Assembly: GCF_014203235.1 (NCBI RefSeq)
Contig: NZ_JACHIN010000011.1
Coordinates: 337,257 to 401,256, forward strand
Direction of reading: 5' to 3'
DNA length: 64,000 nt
From: Nonomuraea endophytica
GTDB lineage: Bacteria; Actinomycetota; Actinomycetes; Streptosporangiales; Streptosporangiaceae
The position numbers were made by a program, and so were the translations under genes. Shown here piece after piece: positions 41,301 to 49,955 of the stretch (its first letter is position 1; every line of letters begins with the position of its first letter). Under the pieces are notes generated by a model, which was not told where the DNA came from, did no database searches, and saw only the letters and a program-made list of their open reading frames with translations.

Positions 41301-44300
41301 TCTGGGCCGAACTCCTCGAACGCGATGACTTCGGAGTGGAGGACGACTTCTTCACCCTGGGCGGCCACTCCCTGCTGGCGATGCGCCTGGTCGTCAGGCT
41401 CAGGGAGGCCCACGGCGCCGACGTGACGCTGCGCCGCTGCTTCGCCACCCCGACCATCGCGGGCCTGGCCCCGCTCATCCCCGACGGCGGCGCCACCGGC
41501 GACGGCATCCCCGTCGCCGGGCAGGGCGTCGCGCGGCCCTCCCACGCGCAGGCCCGCCTCTGGTTCCTCGACCAGCTCGACCCCGGCAACCCCGCCTACA
41601 ACGTCGCCTGGGCGGAGCGGCTGACCGGCCCGCTGGACGTGGCCGCGCTGAGCGCCGCCTTCGACGACCTGGTGACCCGGCACGAGGCCCTGCGCCTGAC
41701 CATCGTGGCCGACGACGGCGAACCCGCCCTGCGTGAGGGCGGCCACCGGCCGCGCCTGACCGTGCGCGAGGGGGCTGACGTGGGGCTGGAGGAGGCGCGG
41801 CACCGCTTCGACCTGGCCGCCGGTCCGCTGGCGCGGGCCGCTCTGGTACGGCGCGGCCCGGCCGAGCACGAGCTGTACCTCACCCTGCACCATGTCGTCA
41901 CCGACCGGTGGAGCCTGTCGATCCTGCTGCGCGACCTGATGGAGTTCTACCGGGCCCGGGTCACGGGCACGCCCGCCGAACTGCCCACGCTCGGGGCCGG
42001 TTACCGGGACTTCGCCGCCTGGCATCGGGCCCGGGTCGCCGAGCGGGCGGCCGACCTGGCGTACTGGAAGGACGCGCTCGCCGACCTGCCCGCCACCCTG
42101 GACCTGCCCGCCGACCGGCACCGTCAGGGGCCGGCGAGCATGGCCGGGCGGCGGCTGACGTTCCCGATCGACGCCGCGACGACGGCGGCGGTGCACGCGC
42201 TCGCGCTGGAGCGGCAGGTGACGCCGTTCATGGTGGTGCTGGCCGCGCTCCAGGCGGTGCTGGCCCGCTACACCGGCCGGGCCGACGTCCCGGTCGGCAC
42301 CCCGGTCTCCGGCCGCGCGCATCCGGACGTGGAGGAGATGGCCGGGCTGTTCCTGAACACGCTCGTGCTGCGCGGCGACCTGTCCGGCCGGCCGAGCTTC
42401 GCCGAACTGCTCGCCCGCACCCGCGAGCGGGTCCTGGACGGGCACGAGCACGCCGAGCTGCCGTTCGAGGTGCTGGTGCAGGAGCTGGCCCAGGACCGAG
42501 ACCTGACCCGCAACCCGCTGTTCCAGGTGATGCTGGCCTACCAGAACGTGCCAGCCGCGCCGCCGGACGTGGCGGGAGTCGCCCTGCGCACCCTGAACGT
42601 CGATCCCGGCGTGACGCAGGCGGACCTGCACCTGGTGATCGAGGAGGGCGGCGACGGGCTCACCGGGGTGCTGCACTACGCGACGGACGTGTTCGAGCAC
42701 GACCGGATGGAGCGCTTCGCCGACCACTTCCGCGCGTTCCTGGCGGCCGCGCTGGCCGAGCCGGAGCGGCCGGTCGCCGATCTGCCGCTGCTCACCCCGG
42801 CCGAGCTGGACACCATCCACCGGGCCAACGACACGGCCACGCCGGTCGCGGACGGCACGCTGCCGGAGCTGGTCGCCGCGCAGGCGGCCCGCACGCCGGA
42901 CGCGCCCGCGCTGGGCTACGAGGCTCCGGACGGGACCCGGGCCTGGCTCACCTACGCCGAGTTCACCGGCCGGGTGAACCGCCTGGCCAGGCGGCTGCGA
43001 GCGCTCGGGGCCGGGCCAGGCCAGGTCGTCGGGGTGTGCCTGGAGCGGGGCGCTGACCTGGTCGTCGCCGTGCACGCGGTGGTCGCCGCCGGGGCGGCGT
43101 ACCTGCCGCTGGAGCCCGACCATCCGGCCGAGCGGCTGGCGGGCATGATGGCCGACGCGGGCGCCCGGCTGGCCGTCTCCGTCGCACGCTTCGCCGATCG
43201 CGTCGGCTCCGGCGTTGGCTCCGGTGTTGGCTCCGGCGTCGCGACGGTGATGCTCGATCGCGATGCCGGGGCCGTGGCCGCGGAGGACGGCGGGCCGCTC
43301 GGGGTCCGGCCGCATCCGGACTCGCTCGCGTACGTGCTCTTCACCTCCGGCTCCACCGGCCGGCCCAAGGGTGTCGGGATCTCGCACCGGGCGATCGTGA
43401 ACCGCCTGGACTGGATGCAGGACGCCTTCCGGCTGACCGGGGCCGACCGGGTGCTGCACAAGACGCCCTTCTCGTTCGACGTGTCGGTGTGGGAGCTGTT
43501 CTGGCCGTTCCTGACCGGGGCCGGGCTGGTCGTCACGCGGCCCGGCGGGCACGCCGACCCCGCCCACCTGGCCGCTCTGATGGAGAGCGAGTCGGTCACG
43601 ACTGTGCATTTCGTACCGTCGATGCTCGACTTCTTCCTGGCCGAGCCGGAGCTGGGGGCGCGGCTCGGCGCGCTGCGTACCGTGGTGTGCTCGGGGGAGG
43701 CGCTCGGCGCCGACCTCGCCGCCCGCTTCGCCGCCGCGCTGCCCGCGGCGGGCCTGCACAACCTGTACGGTCCGACCGAGGCCGCGGTGGACGTGTCGTG
43801 GCACGTGTGCCGCGCGGGCGAGGGCACGATCCCGATCGGGCGGCCGGTGGCCAACACCCGGCTGGAGATCCTCGACGCCCGCATGAACCGCGTCCCCGTC
43901 GGCGTCCCCGGCGAGCTGTGGATCGGCGGCGTGCAACTCGCCCAGGGGTACGCGGCCCGTCCCGCGCTGACCGCCGAGCGTTTCGTCCCCGACCCGTACG
44001 GCCCCCCGGGCGGCAGGTTGTACGACACCGGCGACCTGGCCCGATGGCGTACCGACGGCGAGATCGAGTATCTCGGCAGGTCCGACCACCAGGTCAAGAT
44101 CCGCGGCATGCGGGTCGAGCTGGGCGAGATCGAGGCGGCCCTGGCTGCCCTGCCCGGCGTGCGCGCCGCGGCCGTGCGCGCCATCGCGGACGGCGCCGGC
44201 CTGCGCCTGGCCGGATACGTGGTCCCGGCTGCGGAAGAGGCCACGGAGGCGTGGGAGCGCATGCTGCGCGACACCCTGCCCGACCACATGATCCCCAGGA

Positions 44301-44713
44301 CCTGGACCGTGCTCGGCGAGCTGCCGCTCAACCGCAGCGGCAAGCTCGACAGGAACGCCCTGCCCGACCCCCGGGCCCCCGAGACCGCCGCGCACGCCGA
44401 GCCCGATGGCCCGGCCGAGCTGGCCGTCGCCGCCGCCTGGCAAGGAGTGCTCGGGCTGGAGCGGGTCTCGGCCCACGACAACTTCTTCGCCGTCGGCGGC
44501 GACTCCATCCGCAGCCTCAAGGTGGTCTCCCGCCTGCGCGAGGCCGGTTACGCGGTCCGGCTGGAGCAGCTCTTCCTCCACCAGACCATCAGAGATCTCG
44601 CCGGGCGGCTCCGAGCCGCACCGGCGGCCGAACCACCCGAGGCGCCAGAGACGCCGTTCGGCCTGCTCAATCCCGAGGACCTGGCACGACTGCTGGAAGG
44701 CGAGGCGCGATGA
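38327..44713 (+). CDS. NRPS, C-A-PCP-C-A-PCP, second module predicted serine
   Basis: 2,128 residues from GTG 38327. An N-terminal helix (RLSPEQRAALEARL) is a likely docking element. First C about 45-460 with HHILADR at 175-181; A about 480-975 with Asp684 and a pocket reading D-I-I-Q-I-T-L-V-W-K, not assigned (Gly-like in part). PCP Ser1015 in GGHSL. Second C about 1065-1480 with HHVVTDR at 1188-1194; A about 1510-2010 with Asp1718 and pocket D-V-W-H-V-S-L-V-D-K, a serine code. PCP Ser2060 lies in GGDSI, not GGHSL. Both C domains have Arg in place of the Gly of HHxxxDG. A 12-bp tandem repeat (43202-43241) encodes GSGVGSGVGSGV in the second A. The last 170 residues of the first A domain nearly match those of the glycine module upstream. 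C-terminal helix NPEDLARLLEGEAR; the stop overlaps the next ATG. Confidence 0.94.
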   Translation: MSDGNGVRARLARLSPEQRAALEARLARTRGADKADKGAPAIPPRPASDTGALSPAQRRLWVVDQLDPGNPAYTLSWAYRIEGDLDAGALAKAFDALVDRHPILGYVIGTRDGEPRQTPGHLRPALSVEAMSAEEAEAVAGEEARFAFDLGAGPLTRARLVRVASGEHRLFLTLHHILADRWSVEILFGDLFRLYSGEPMPERPVEYADYVAWQQDRPSGDGDLDYWRKALDDLPDVLDLPADRPRPPMQSNRGRRLVFELDETLATGVRDLAAGQRATPFMVLVAALQALLARYTGRSDIPIGTPMSARPHPSLDQTVGLFLNTVVLRGDLSGDPRFAELVRRTKEGTLAAFDHAGLPFETLVEELSSGRDLSRNPLFQVMLAYQNVPQAPPGGPRGLRLERLGVRSGTAMFDLDLIVEERADGSLVCALDYATDLFDDDRANRLTAHLRTLLGAAVADPGLRLSELPLMDAAELGNTLHGWNETARPYPERGIHHLVAEQAARTPGATAVEGQDGTSLTYAALESRAGDLAAELRALGVGRESRVAVLLPREPDLVAGLLAVLKAGGCYVPLDPGYPPERLKQIIGDSGAALTVTVTSLRENLPADARVLLLDEGVRTGPAEEPGFHPDQAAYLIYTSGSTGRPKGVVVPHRGLVSLLGDVCERPGLAPGARFLFLTSVSFDIAMIELFGPLVSGGTVVLASATGIERVHDLIRHGGLHTVQATPSVLEGLLPALAHRVPRVISTGEALPGPLAARLLTVTDELWDLYGPTETTVWSTRLRVTDGRGGSIGEPVANTATYVVDGDLRPVPVGIPGELLLGGTGVTRGYHGQAALTAERFIPDPFGPPGGRLYRTGDLARWRPDGTLECLGRLDDQVKVRGVRIELDEVAAVLGEHPSVQRAVIAVRDDAPGGRGLVAYTIGTAEPGELSAHLRARLPEAMIPTAFVSVPDFPVLPSGKLNRAALPPPRTSAATRASVPPRTPAEHLLHALWAELLERDDFGVEDDFFTLGGHSLLAMRLVVRLREAHGADVTLRRCFATPTIAGLAPLIPDGGATGDGIPVAGQGVARPSHAQARLWFLDQLDPGNPAYNVAWAERLTGPLDVAALSAAFDDLVTRHEALRLTIVADDGEPALREGGHRPRLTVREGADVGLEEARHRFDLAAGPLARAALVRRGPAEHELYLTLHHVVTDRWSLSILLRDLMEFYRARVTGTPAELPTLGAGYRDFAAWHRARVAERAADLAYWKDALADLPATLDLPADRHRQGPASMAGRRLTFPIDAATTAAVHALALERQVTPFMVVLAALQAVLARYTGRADVPVGTPVSGRAHPDVEEMAGLFLNTLVLRGDLSGRPSFAELLARTRERVLDGHEHAELPFEVLVQELAQDRDLTRNPLFQVMLAYQNVPAAPPDVAGVALRTLNVDPGVTQADLHLVIEEGGDGLTGVLHYATDVFEHDRMERFADHFRAFLAAALAEPERPVADLPLLTPAELDTIHRANDTATPVADGTLPELVAAQAARTPDAPALGYEAPDGTRAWLTYAEFTGRVNRLARRLRALGAGPGQVVGVCLERGADLVVAVHAVVAAGAAYLPLEPDHPAERLAGMMADAGARLAVSVARFADRVGSGVGSGVGSGVATVMLDRDAGAVAAEDGGPLGVRPHPDSLAYVLFTSGSTGRPKGVGISHRAIVNRLDWMQDAFRLTGADRVLHKTPFSFDVSVWELFWPFLTGAGLVVTRPGGHADPAHLAALMESESVTTVHFVPSMLDFFLAEPELGARLGALRTVVCSGEALGADLAARFAAALPAAGLHNLYGPTEAAVDVSWHVCRAGEGTIPIGRPVANTRLEILDARMNRVPVGVPGELWIGGVQLAQGYAARPALTAERFVPDPYGPPGGRLYDTGDLARWRTDGEIEYLGRSDHQVKIRGMRVELGEIEAALAALPGVRAAAVRAIADGAGLRLAGYVVPAAEEATEAWERMLRDTLPDHMIPRTWTVLGELPLNRSGKLDRNALPDPRAPETAAHAEPDGPAELAVAAAWQGVLGLERVSAHDNFFAVGGDSIRSLKVVSRLREAGYAVRLEQLFLHQTIRDLAGRLRAAPAAEPPEAPETPFGLLNPEDLARLLEGEAR

Positions 44714-47700
44714 GCGTGACGACGGGAGCCGCACGCGGTCTGGAGGACGCCTATCCTCTGGCCGCGCTGCAGGCGGGGATGCTCTACCACAGCGCGTACG
44801 AGCCGGACGCGGCCACCTACCACGACCTGACCACGATCACCTTGCGCGGCCGGTTCGACGCCGGGGCGTTCGAGGCGGCGCTGGCCGAGGTGACCGCCCG
44901 GCATCCCGTCCTGCGCACCTCGATCGACGTGGGCGGGTTCAGCGAGCCGTTGCAGCTCGTGCACCGTACGGCGACGCTGCCGCTGGAGGTGACGGACCTG
45001 TCGGGCGATCCGGCGGCGGCCGACCGGATGGCCGCGTGGTCGGAGGCGGAGAAGCGGCGGCCGTTCGACTGGGCCTCACCGCCGCTGGCCCGCGCGCACG
45101 TGCACGTGCTGTCCGGTGAACTGTTCGCGTTCAGCCTGAGCTTCCACCACGCCATTCTCGACGGGTGGAGCGTGGCGTCCCTGGTCACCGAGCTGCTCCA
45201 GCGCTATCACGGACAGCTGACCGGTGAACGGCTGCCGCTCACCCCGCCCGGCGCCGCCTTCCGCGAGCTGGTGGCCGCCGAGCGCGCCGCGGTCGCCGCG
45301 CCCGAGACGCGCGACTTCTGGCACGCCCAGGTGGCCGGCGCCCCCGACACCCGGCTGCCCCGCCTGCCCGGCGAGCACGGCGAGCCGGGGGCCGAGGAAC
45401 TGCGGCTGCCGCTGCCGGCCGACCTGCTGGAACGGCTCGGCGCGGCGGCCAGGGAGCTGGCGGTGCCGTTGCGCACGCTGCTGCTGGCCGCCCACCTGCG
45501 CGTGCTCGCCCTGCTCACCGGCGAGAGCGAGGTGATGACCGGCCTGGTCACGCACAGCCGCCCGGAGAGCGAGGCCGGTGAGGAGGTCCTCGGCCTGTTC
45601 CTCAACACCGTGCCGCTGCGCCTGGACGTGAACGCCCCCACCTGGGCGGAGCTGGCGCGCGGGGTGTTCGAGGCCGAAGTGGCGCTGCTGCCGCACCGGC
45701 GGTATCCGCTGTTCGAGATCCAGCGGGCGGCGGGCCGGTCCCCGCTGCTGGACGTGCTGTTCGACTTCCGCGACTTCCACGTCTACCGCGAGCTGCCCGG
45801 GATCGAGATCGTCGGCCAGGAGTTCTTCGAGCAGACCGACGTGCCGTTCGCGGCCGCGTTCAGCCGCTCGCGTGAGCACGGCGGGTTCGACCTGACGCTC
45901 ACCTATGACCGGGCTCAGTTCGGTGGGGAGCAGATCGGGCGGATCGGGGAGTTCTACCTGATCGCGCTGGGTCAGGCCGCCGATCCGGCCGCCGATCCGC
46001 GGGCCGCCGATCTTTATCTTTCCCTCGACGCCGCCGCCATTGACGGATGGAACGGCACGGCGCGGCCGTACCCGAGTGGCGTGCTTCATGAGCTGATCGA
46101 GGAGCAGGCCGCGCGCGCGCCCGGCGCGCCCGCCGTCTGCTACGACGGCACGTGGATCACCTACGCCGAGCTGGCCGAGCGGGCGGGTGCCGTCACGGCG
46201 CGGCTGCTGGCCGCCGGCACGCAGCCTGGCGACGTCGTGGGGGTCTGTCTGGAACGGGGGCCCGAGTTGCTGCCCGCGCTGCTCGGTGTGCTCGGTGCCG
46301 GGGCCGCCTATCTGCCGCTTGAGCCTGATCTGCCGCCTGAGCGGCTGGCGTACATGATCGAGGACGCTCGGGCGCGCACGGTGCTGACCGGTCCGGCGGG
46401 AAGTTCTTCGCTGCCGGACGGTGTCGGTCTTCCGCTTGACGGGCCCTCGCCCGCCCTCACCGGCGCGCCGCCGCGCGTGCATCCTGACGCGCTGGCGTAC
46501 GTGATCTTCACCTCCGGCTCCACGGGGCGGCCCAAGGGGGTCGGCGTCTCGCACCGGGCGATCGTCAACCGGCTGCTGTGGATGCAGGAGGCGTTCGGGC
46601 TGGGCGCGGACGAGCGGGTGCTGCACAAGACGCCGCTGTCGTTCGACGTGTCGGTGTGGGAGCTGTTCTGGCCGCTGATGGTCGGCGCCGGGCTGGTGGT
46701 CGCCGAGCCCGGCGCCCACCGCGACAGCGCCCGGCTGGCCTCCTTCGACGTCACCACCATGCATTTCGTGCCGTCCATGCTGGAGTTGTTCCTCGACGAG
46801 CCCGGCCTGCCGGCGCTGCGCCGGCTCATCTGCTCCGGCGAGGCGCTCGGCGCCGAGCTCGCCGCCCGCTGCCACGAGCGCCTCCCCCAGACCGAGCTGC
46901 ACAACCTGTACGGGCCCACGGAGGCGGCCGTCGACGTCACCTGGCACCCCTGCGAGCCGGGCGAACGGCTGGTGCCCATCGGCCGGCCCGTCGCCAACAC
47001 CCGCCTGGAGGTCCTCGGCGCCGACGGCCGGCGGGTCCCCGTCGGCACCCCGGGCGAGCTCTGCCTGGGCGGCGTCCAGCTCGCCCGCGGCTACGTCAAC
47101 CGGCCGGAGCTCACCGCCGAGCGGTTCGTCCCCGACCCGTACGGCCCGCCCGGCGCCCGCCTCTACCGCACCGGCGACGTGGCCCGCTGGCTCCCGACCG
47201 GCGAGGTCCAGTACCTCGGCAGGACCGACTTCCAGGTCAAGATCCGCGGCCAGAGGGTGGAGCTCGGCGAGATCGAGGCGCTGCTGGCCGCCGATCCAGC
47301 GGTACGCGCCGCCGTCGTCGTGCTGCGCGGCGAACGGCTGGTCGGCTACGTCGTCCCCGAGGGCGACGAACTGCCCGATCTCACCCCGGCACTGCGTCAG
47401 AAGCTGCCCGAGCACATGGTCCCGGCCACGTGGGTCCACCTGGACGCGCTGCCCGTCACCGCCAACGGCAAGCTCGACCGGGCCGCCCTGCCGGAGCCGG
47501 GTGACGCCGGGCGGGCGCCGTACATGCCGCCGCGCGACCCGTTCGAGGCCAAGCTGGCGACGCTGTGGGAGCAGACGCTCGGTGTCGACGACCTCGGCGT
47601 GCACGACGACTTCTTCGCCCTCGGCGGCCACTCGCTGCTGGCCCTGCGCCTGACCATGCGGCTGCGCAAGGAACTGGGCCGCGACGTGCCGCTGTCGACC

Positions 47701-48576
47701 GTGCTCACCGCGCCGACCGTCGCCAAGCTCGCCGTCGAGCTGCGCCGTCCCCAGGACAACGACGGCGCACCGGAACGCATCGTGCCGCTGCGGACCACCG
47801 GCGAGCGTGACCCGATCTTCCTGTTCCACGCGCTCGGCGGCCAGGTCTTCCGCTACCTGCCGCTGACCCGCCACCTCGGCTCCGACCAGCCCGTCTACGC
47901 CGTCCAGGCGGCCGGTCTCGCCCCCGGGGAGAAGCCGCACGCCACGCTCGCGGAAATGGTCGACGACTACACCGACCACCTGCTCAAGATCCGGCCGCAC
48001 GGCCCGTACGTGCTGGGCGGCTACTGCATCGGCGGCAACATCGCCCTGGAGACCGCCCGCCGCCTGCGCGAGATGGGCGAGGAGGTGCCGCTGCTCGTCC
48101 TGTTCTACTCCGACGCCAACGAGCCCGTGCTGCGCGCCTCCCTGGAGGACGACGCCGTCCTGCTCACCCACGCCCTCGCCGGCGGCAAGGTCCAGGTCGA
48201 CCTCGACGACCTGCACCGGATGAGCCCGGACGAGCGGCTGCTCGCCGTGATCGACGCCGCCGCCCGCGCCGACACCCTGCAGCCCGACACCGCCGACCTG
48301 CGCCAGGCCCGCCGTTTCGTCGACGTCTTCCGCGCCAACGCGCACGCCGTCGGCCACTACCGGCACGCCCCCTACGACGGGGACGTCCTGCTGTTCTCGC
48401 CCGCCGCCGAGGGCGTCCCGCCCGACGACATGGGCTGGAGCGACGTCGTCACCGGCCGCCTGCGCATCTCGCCCATCCACGGCGAGCGTTTCACCGTCAT
48501 GTACGAGCCCCGGGTCGCCTTGGCGGCCGCCGAACTGAGGAGCACCATCGACCATGGCATCACCCCCCACGACTGA
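44710..48576 (+). CDS. NRPS termination protein, C-A-PCP-TE, predicted serine, Cys-nucleophile thioesterase
   Basis: 1,288 residues. C about 10-430 opens with EDAYPLAALQAGMLYHS and has FSEPLQLVH and intact HHAILDG at 146-152. It follows a Ser-loaded GGDSI carrier, and this type resembles the modified-amino-acid clade seen in bleomycin-type lines. A about 455-950 with Asp646 and pocket D-V-W-H-I-S-L-V-D-K, a serine code. PCP Ser975 in GGHSL. TE about 1035-1285 with GYCIGG, so the nucleophile is Cys1106 where Ser is usual; His1257 lies in IHGERFT, with an Asp in FYSDANEP. Cys-type TE domains are known in lines that make strained or unusual rings (obafluorin, sulfazecin). It ends the assembly line and releases the product. 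Its 3' end overlaps the exporter gene by 23 bases. Confidence 0.94.
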   Translation: MSVTTGAARGLEDAYPLAALQAGMLYHSAYEPDAATYHDLTTITLRGRFDAGAFEAALAEVTARHPVLRTSIDVGGFSEPLQLVHRTATLPLEVTDLSGDPAAADRMAAWSEAEKRRPFDWASPPLARAHVHVLSGELFAFSLSFHHAILDGWSVASLVTELLQRYHGQLTGERLPLTPPGAAFRELVAAERAAVAAPETRDFWHAQVAGAPDTRLPRLPGEHGEPGAEELRLPLPADLLERLGAAARELAVPLRTLLLAAHLRVLALLTGESEVMTGLVTHSRPESEAGEEVLGLFLNTVPLRLDVNAPTWAELARGVFEAEVALLPHRRYPLFEIQRAAGRSPLLDVLFDFRDFHVYRELPGIEIVGQEFFEQTDVPFAAAFSRSREHGGFDLTLTYDRAQFGGEQIGRIGEFYLIALGQAADPAADPRAADLYLSLDAAAIDGWNGTARPYPSGVLHELIEEQAARAPGAPAVCYDGTWITYAELAERAGAVTARLLAAGTQPGDVVGVCLERGPELLPALLGVLGAGAAYLPLEPDLPPERLAYMIEDARARTVLTGPAGSSSLPDGVGLPLDGPSPALTGAPPRVHPDALAYVIFTSGSTGRPKGVGVSHRAIVNRLLWMQEAFGLGADERVLHKTPLSFDVSVWELFWPLMVGAGLVVAEPGAHRDSARLASFDVTTMHFVPSMLELFLDEPGLPALRRLICSGEALGAELAARCHERLPQTELHNLYGPTEAAVDVTWHPCEPGERLVPIGRPVANTRLEVLGADGRRVPVGTPGELCLGGVQLARGYVNRPELTAERFVPDPYGPPGARLYRTGDVARWLPTGEVQYLGRTDFQVKIRGQRVELGEIEALLAADPAVRAAVVVLRGERLVGYVVPEGDELPDLTPALRQKLPEHMVPATWVHLDALPVTANGKLDRAALPEPGDAGRAPYMPPRDPFEAKLATLWEQTLGVDDLGVHDDFFALGGHSLLALRLTMRLRKELGRDVPLSTVLTAPTVAKLAVELRRPQDNDGAPERIVPLRTTGERDPIFLFHALGGQVFRYLPLTRHLGSDQPVYAVQAAGLAPGEKPHATLAEMVDDYTDHLLKIRPHGPYVLGGYCIGGNIALETARRLREMGEEVPLLVLFYSDANEPVLRASLEDDAVLLTHALAGGKVQVDLDDLHRMSPDERLLAVIDAAARADTLQPDTADLRQARRFVDVFRANAHAVGHYRHAPYDGDVLLFSPAAEGVPPDDMGWSDVVTGRLRISPIHGERFTVMYEPRVALAAAELRSTIDHGITPHD

Positions 48577-49825
48577 GCCGCCCGCGACGCTGTGGAAGAA
48601 CCGCGACTTCCTCAAGCTGTGGAGCGGCGAGAGCCTGTCACTGGTCGGCTCCCAGGTGACCGTGCTCGCCATGCCGATCGTCGCGTACCTGTGGCTGCAC
48701 GCCTCCGTCGCCGAGATGGGCGTGCTCGGCGCGCTGTCCAGGCTGCCCATGGTGCTGTTCTTCGTCGTGGGCGTCTGGGTGGACCGGATGCGGCGCCGTC
48801 CCGTGCTCATCTGGAGCGACGTCATCCGCGCGCTCATGCTGGCCACCGTGCCGCTGCTGTTCGTCATGGACATGCTGACGCTGTGGTGGCTGTACGTGGT
48901 CGTGCTCGTGATGGGCGTGTTCGGGGTGCTCTTCGAGATCGCCTACCGGTCGTACCTGCCGGTGCTGGTCGCCCCCGAGCACCTCGGTGACGGCAACAGC
49001 AAGCTGCAGCTCAGCGACTCCATCTCCAAGGCGGTCGGGCCCAGCCTGGCCGGCGTCCTCATCGCCATCCGCTCGGCGCCGCTGGTCATCCTGGTCGACG
49101 CGATCAGTTACGTCCTGTCGGCGCTCTGCCTGATCTCCATCCGCAAGCGCGAGGACCCGCCGCCGCCCGACGAGGGCGGCAGCATGATCGCGGCCATCCG
49201 CGCGGGCTTCGGCTGGGTGATGAGCCACCCGGTCGTCCGCCCGCTGGCCATCGCCAGCGCCGTCTACTCCTTCTTCGACATCGGCATCCTGCAGACCCTC
49301 TACATCCCGTACGTCATCGACGGCGCCGGGGTGCCCGCCGGTTGGGTCGGCGGCGTGCTGGCCGTCGGCGGGATCGGGGCGGTGGCCGGTGCGTGGCTGT
49401 CGGTGCGCCTCATGAAGGGGGCCGGGCCTGGACCCACCATGTTCTGGTCGACGGTGATCGGCAACAGCGCGCTGATCCTGGTGCCGCTGGCCGGTGGGCC
49501 GGTGTGGCTGGCGATCACGATGCTGGCGTTCTCGCAGTTGCTGGTCGGGTTGTGCACGCAGGTGTTCGTGGTCAACAACATCACCGTGCTGCAGTCGGCC
49601 ACGCCCCGGGAGCTCATGGGGCGGGTCATCGCCACCATCTGGGCGATGGGGCTGGTGCCGGCGCCGCTGGGGGCGCTGGTGGCCGGGTTCCTCGGCCAGG
49701 CCGTGGGGATGCGGCCCGTCGTGCTGGTGGCCGCGGTGATCGGCGCGGTGGTGCCGATGATCGTGCTGGCGATGTCGCCGATCCCCCGCATGCGCGAACT
49801 CCCCCAGGCACCGGCCACCGCCTGA
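48554..49825 (+). CDS. MFS exporter, EntS/MFS_3-like
   Basis: 423 residues, about 12 membrane segments. The N-terminus NRDFLKLWSGESLSLVGSQV and the loop VDRMRRRPVLI are typical of MFS_3 (enterobactin exporter-like) proteins; SATPRELMGRVIATIWAMG is the matching late loop. The start lies inside the 3' end of the last NRPS gene, so expression is coupled to the line and the likely job is product export and self-protection. Last gene of the operon. Confidence 0.92.
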   Translation: MASPPTTEPPATLWKNRDFLKLWSGESLSLVGSQVTVLAMPIVAYLWLHASVAEMGVLGALSRLPMVLFFVVGVWVDRMRRRPVLIWSDVIRALMLATVPLLFVMDMLTLWWLYVVVLVMGVFGVLFEIAYRSYLPVLVAPEHLGDGNSKLQLSDSISKAVGPSLAGVLIAIRSAPLVILVDAISYVLSALCLISIRKREDPPPPDEGGSMIAAIRAGFGWVMSHPVVRPLAIASAVYSFFDIGILQTLYIPYVIDGAGVPAGWVGGVLAVGGIGAVAGAWLSVRLMKGAGPGPTMFWSTVIGNSALILVPLAGGPVWLAITMLAFSQLLVGLCTQVFVVNNITVLQSATPRELMGRVIATIWAMGLVPAPLGALVAGFLGQAVGMRPVVLVAAVIGAVVPMIVLAMSPIPRMRELPQAPATA

Positions 49826-49870
49826 CCCTGACCGGGCGCGGGCCCCACCGGGGTCCCGCGCCCGGCCTGA

Positions 49871-49955
49871 TTACGCGCCGAGTCTCGTCACGCGTCGAGG
49901 CCGGTCACGCGTTGAGTCTGCTCACGCGCTGAGTCTGCTCACGCGTTGAGTTCGG
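49871..49955. repeat. Five 17-bp tandem repeats at the right border of the operon
   Basis: Unit TCACGCGTTGAGTCTGC; copies begin at 49871, 49888, 49905, 49922 and 49939, the middle two almost identical and the outer ones degenerate. The last copy supplies the stop codon of the convergent LLM gene. It fills the gap between that gene and the exporter. Confidence 0.8.

Noticed and set aside
43202..43241. GSGV tandem repeat as a functional insertion in the Ser adenylation domain
   Set aside because: It lies in a variable surface loop before the A3 motif, where length variation is common; likely neutral slippage.
37877..44734. Very long minus-strand open frame opposite the NRPS genes (also 25343-27589, 29344-32598, 32671-35214, 35061-37811, 45076-48873)
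   Set aside because: These are antisense frames kept open by the GC-rich codon bias of the NRPS/PKS genes. Their products are low-complexity Arg/Gly/Pro-rich sequence with no family resemblance.
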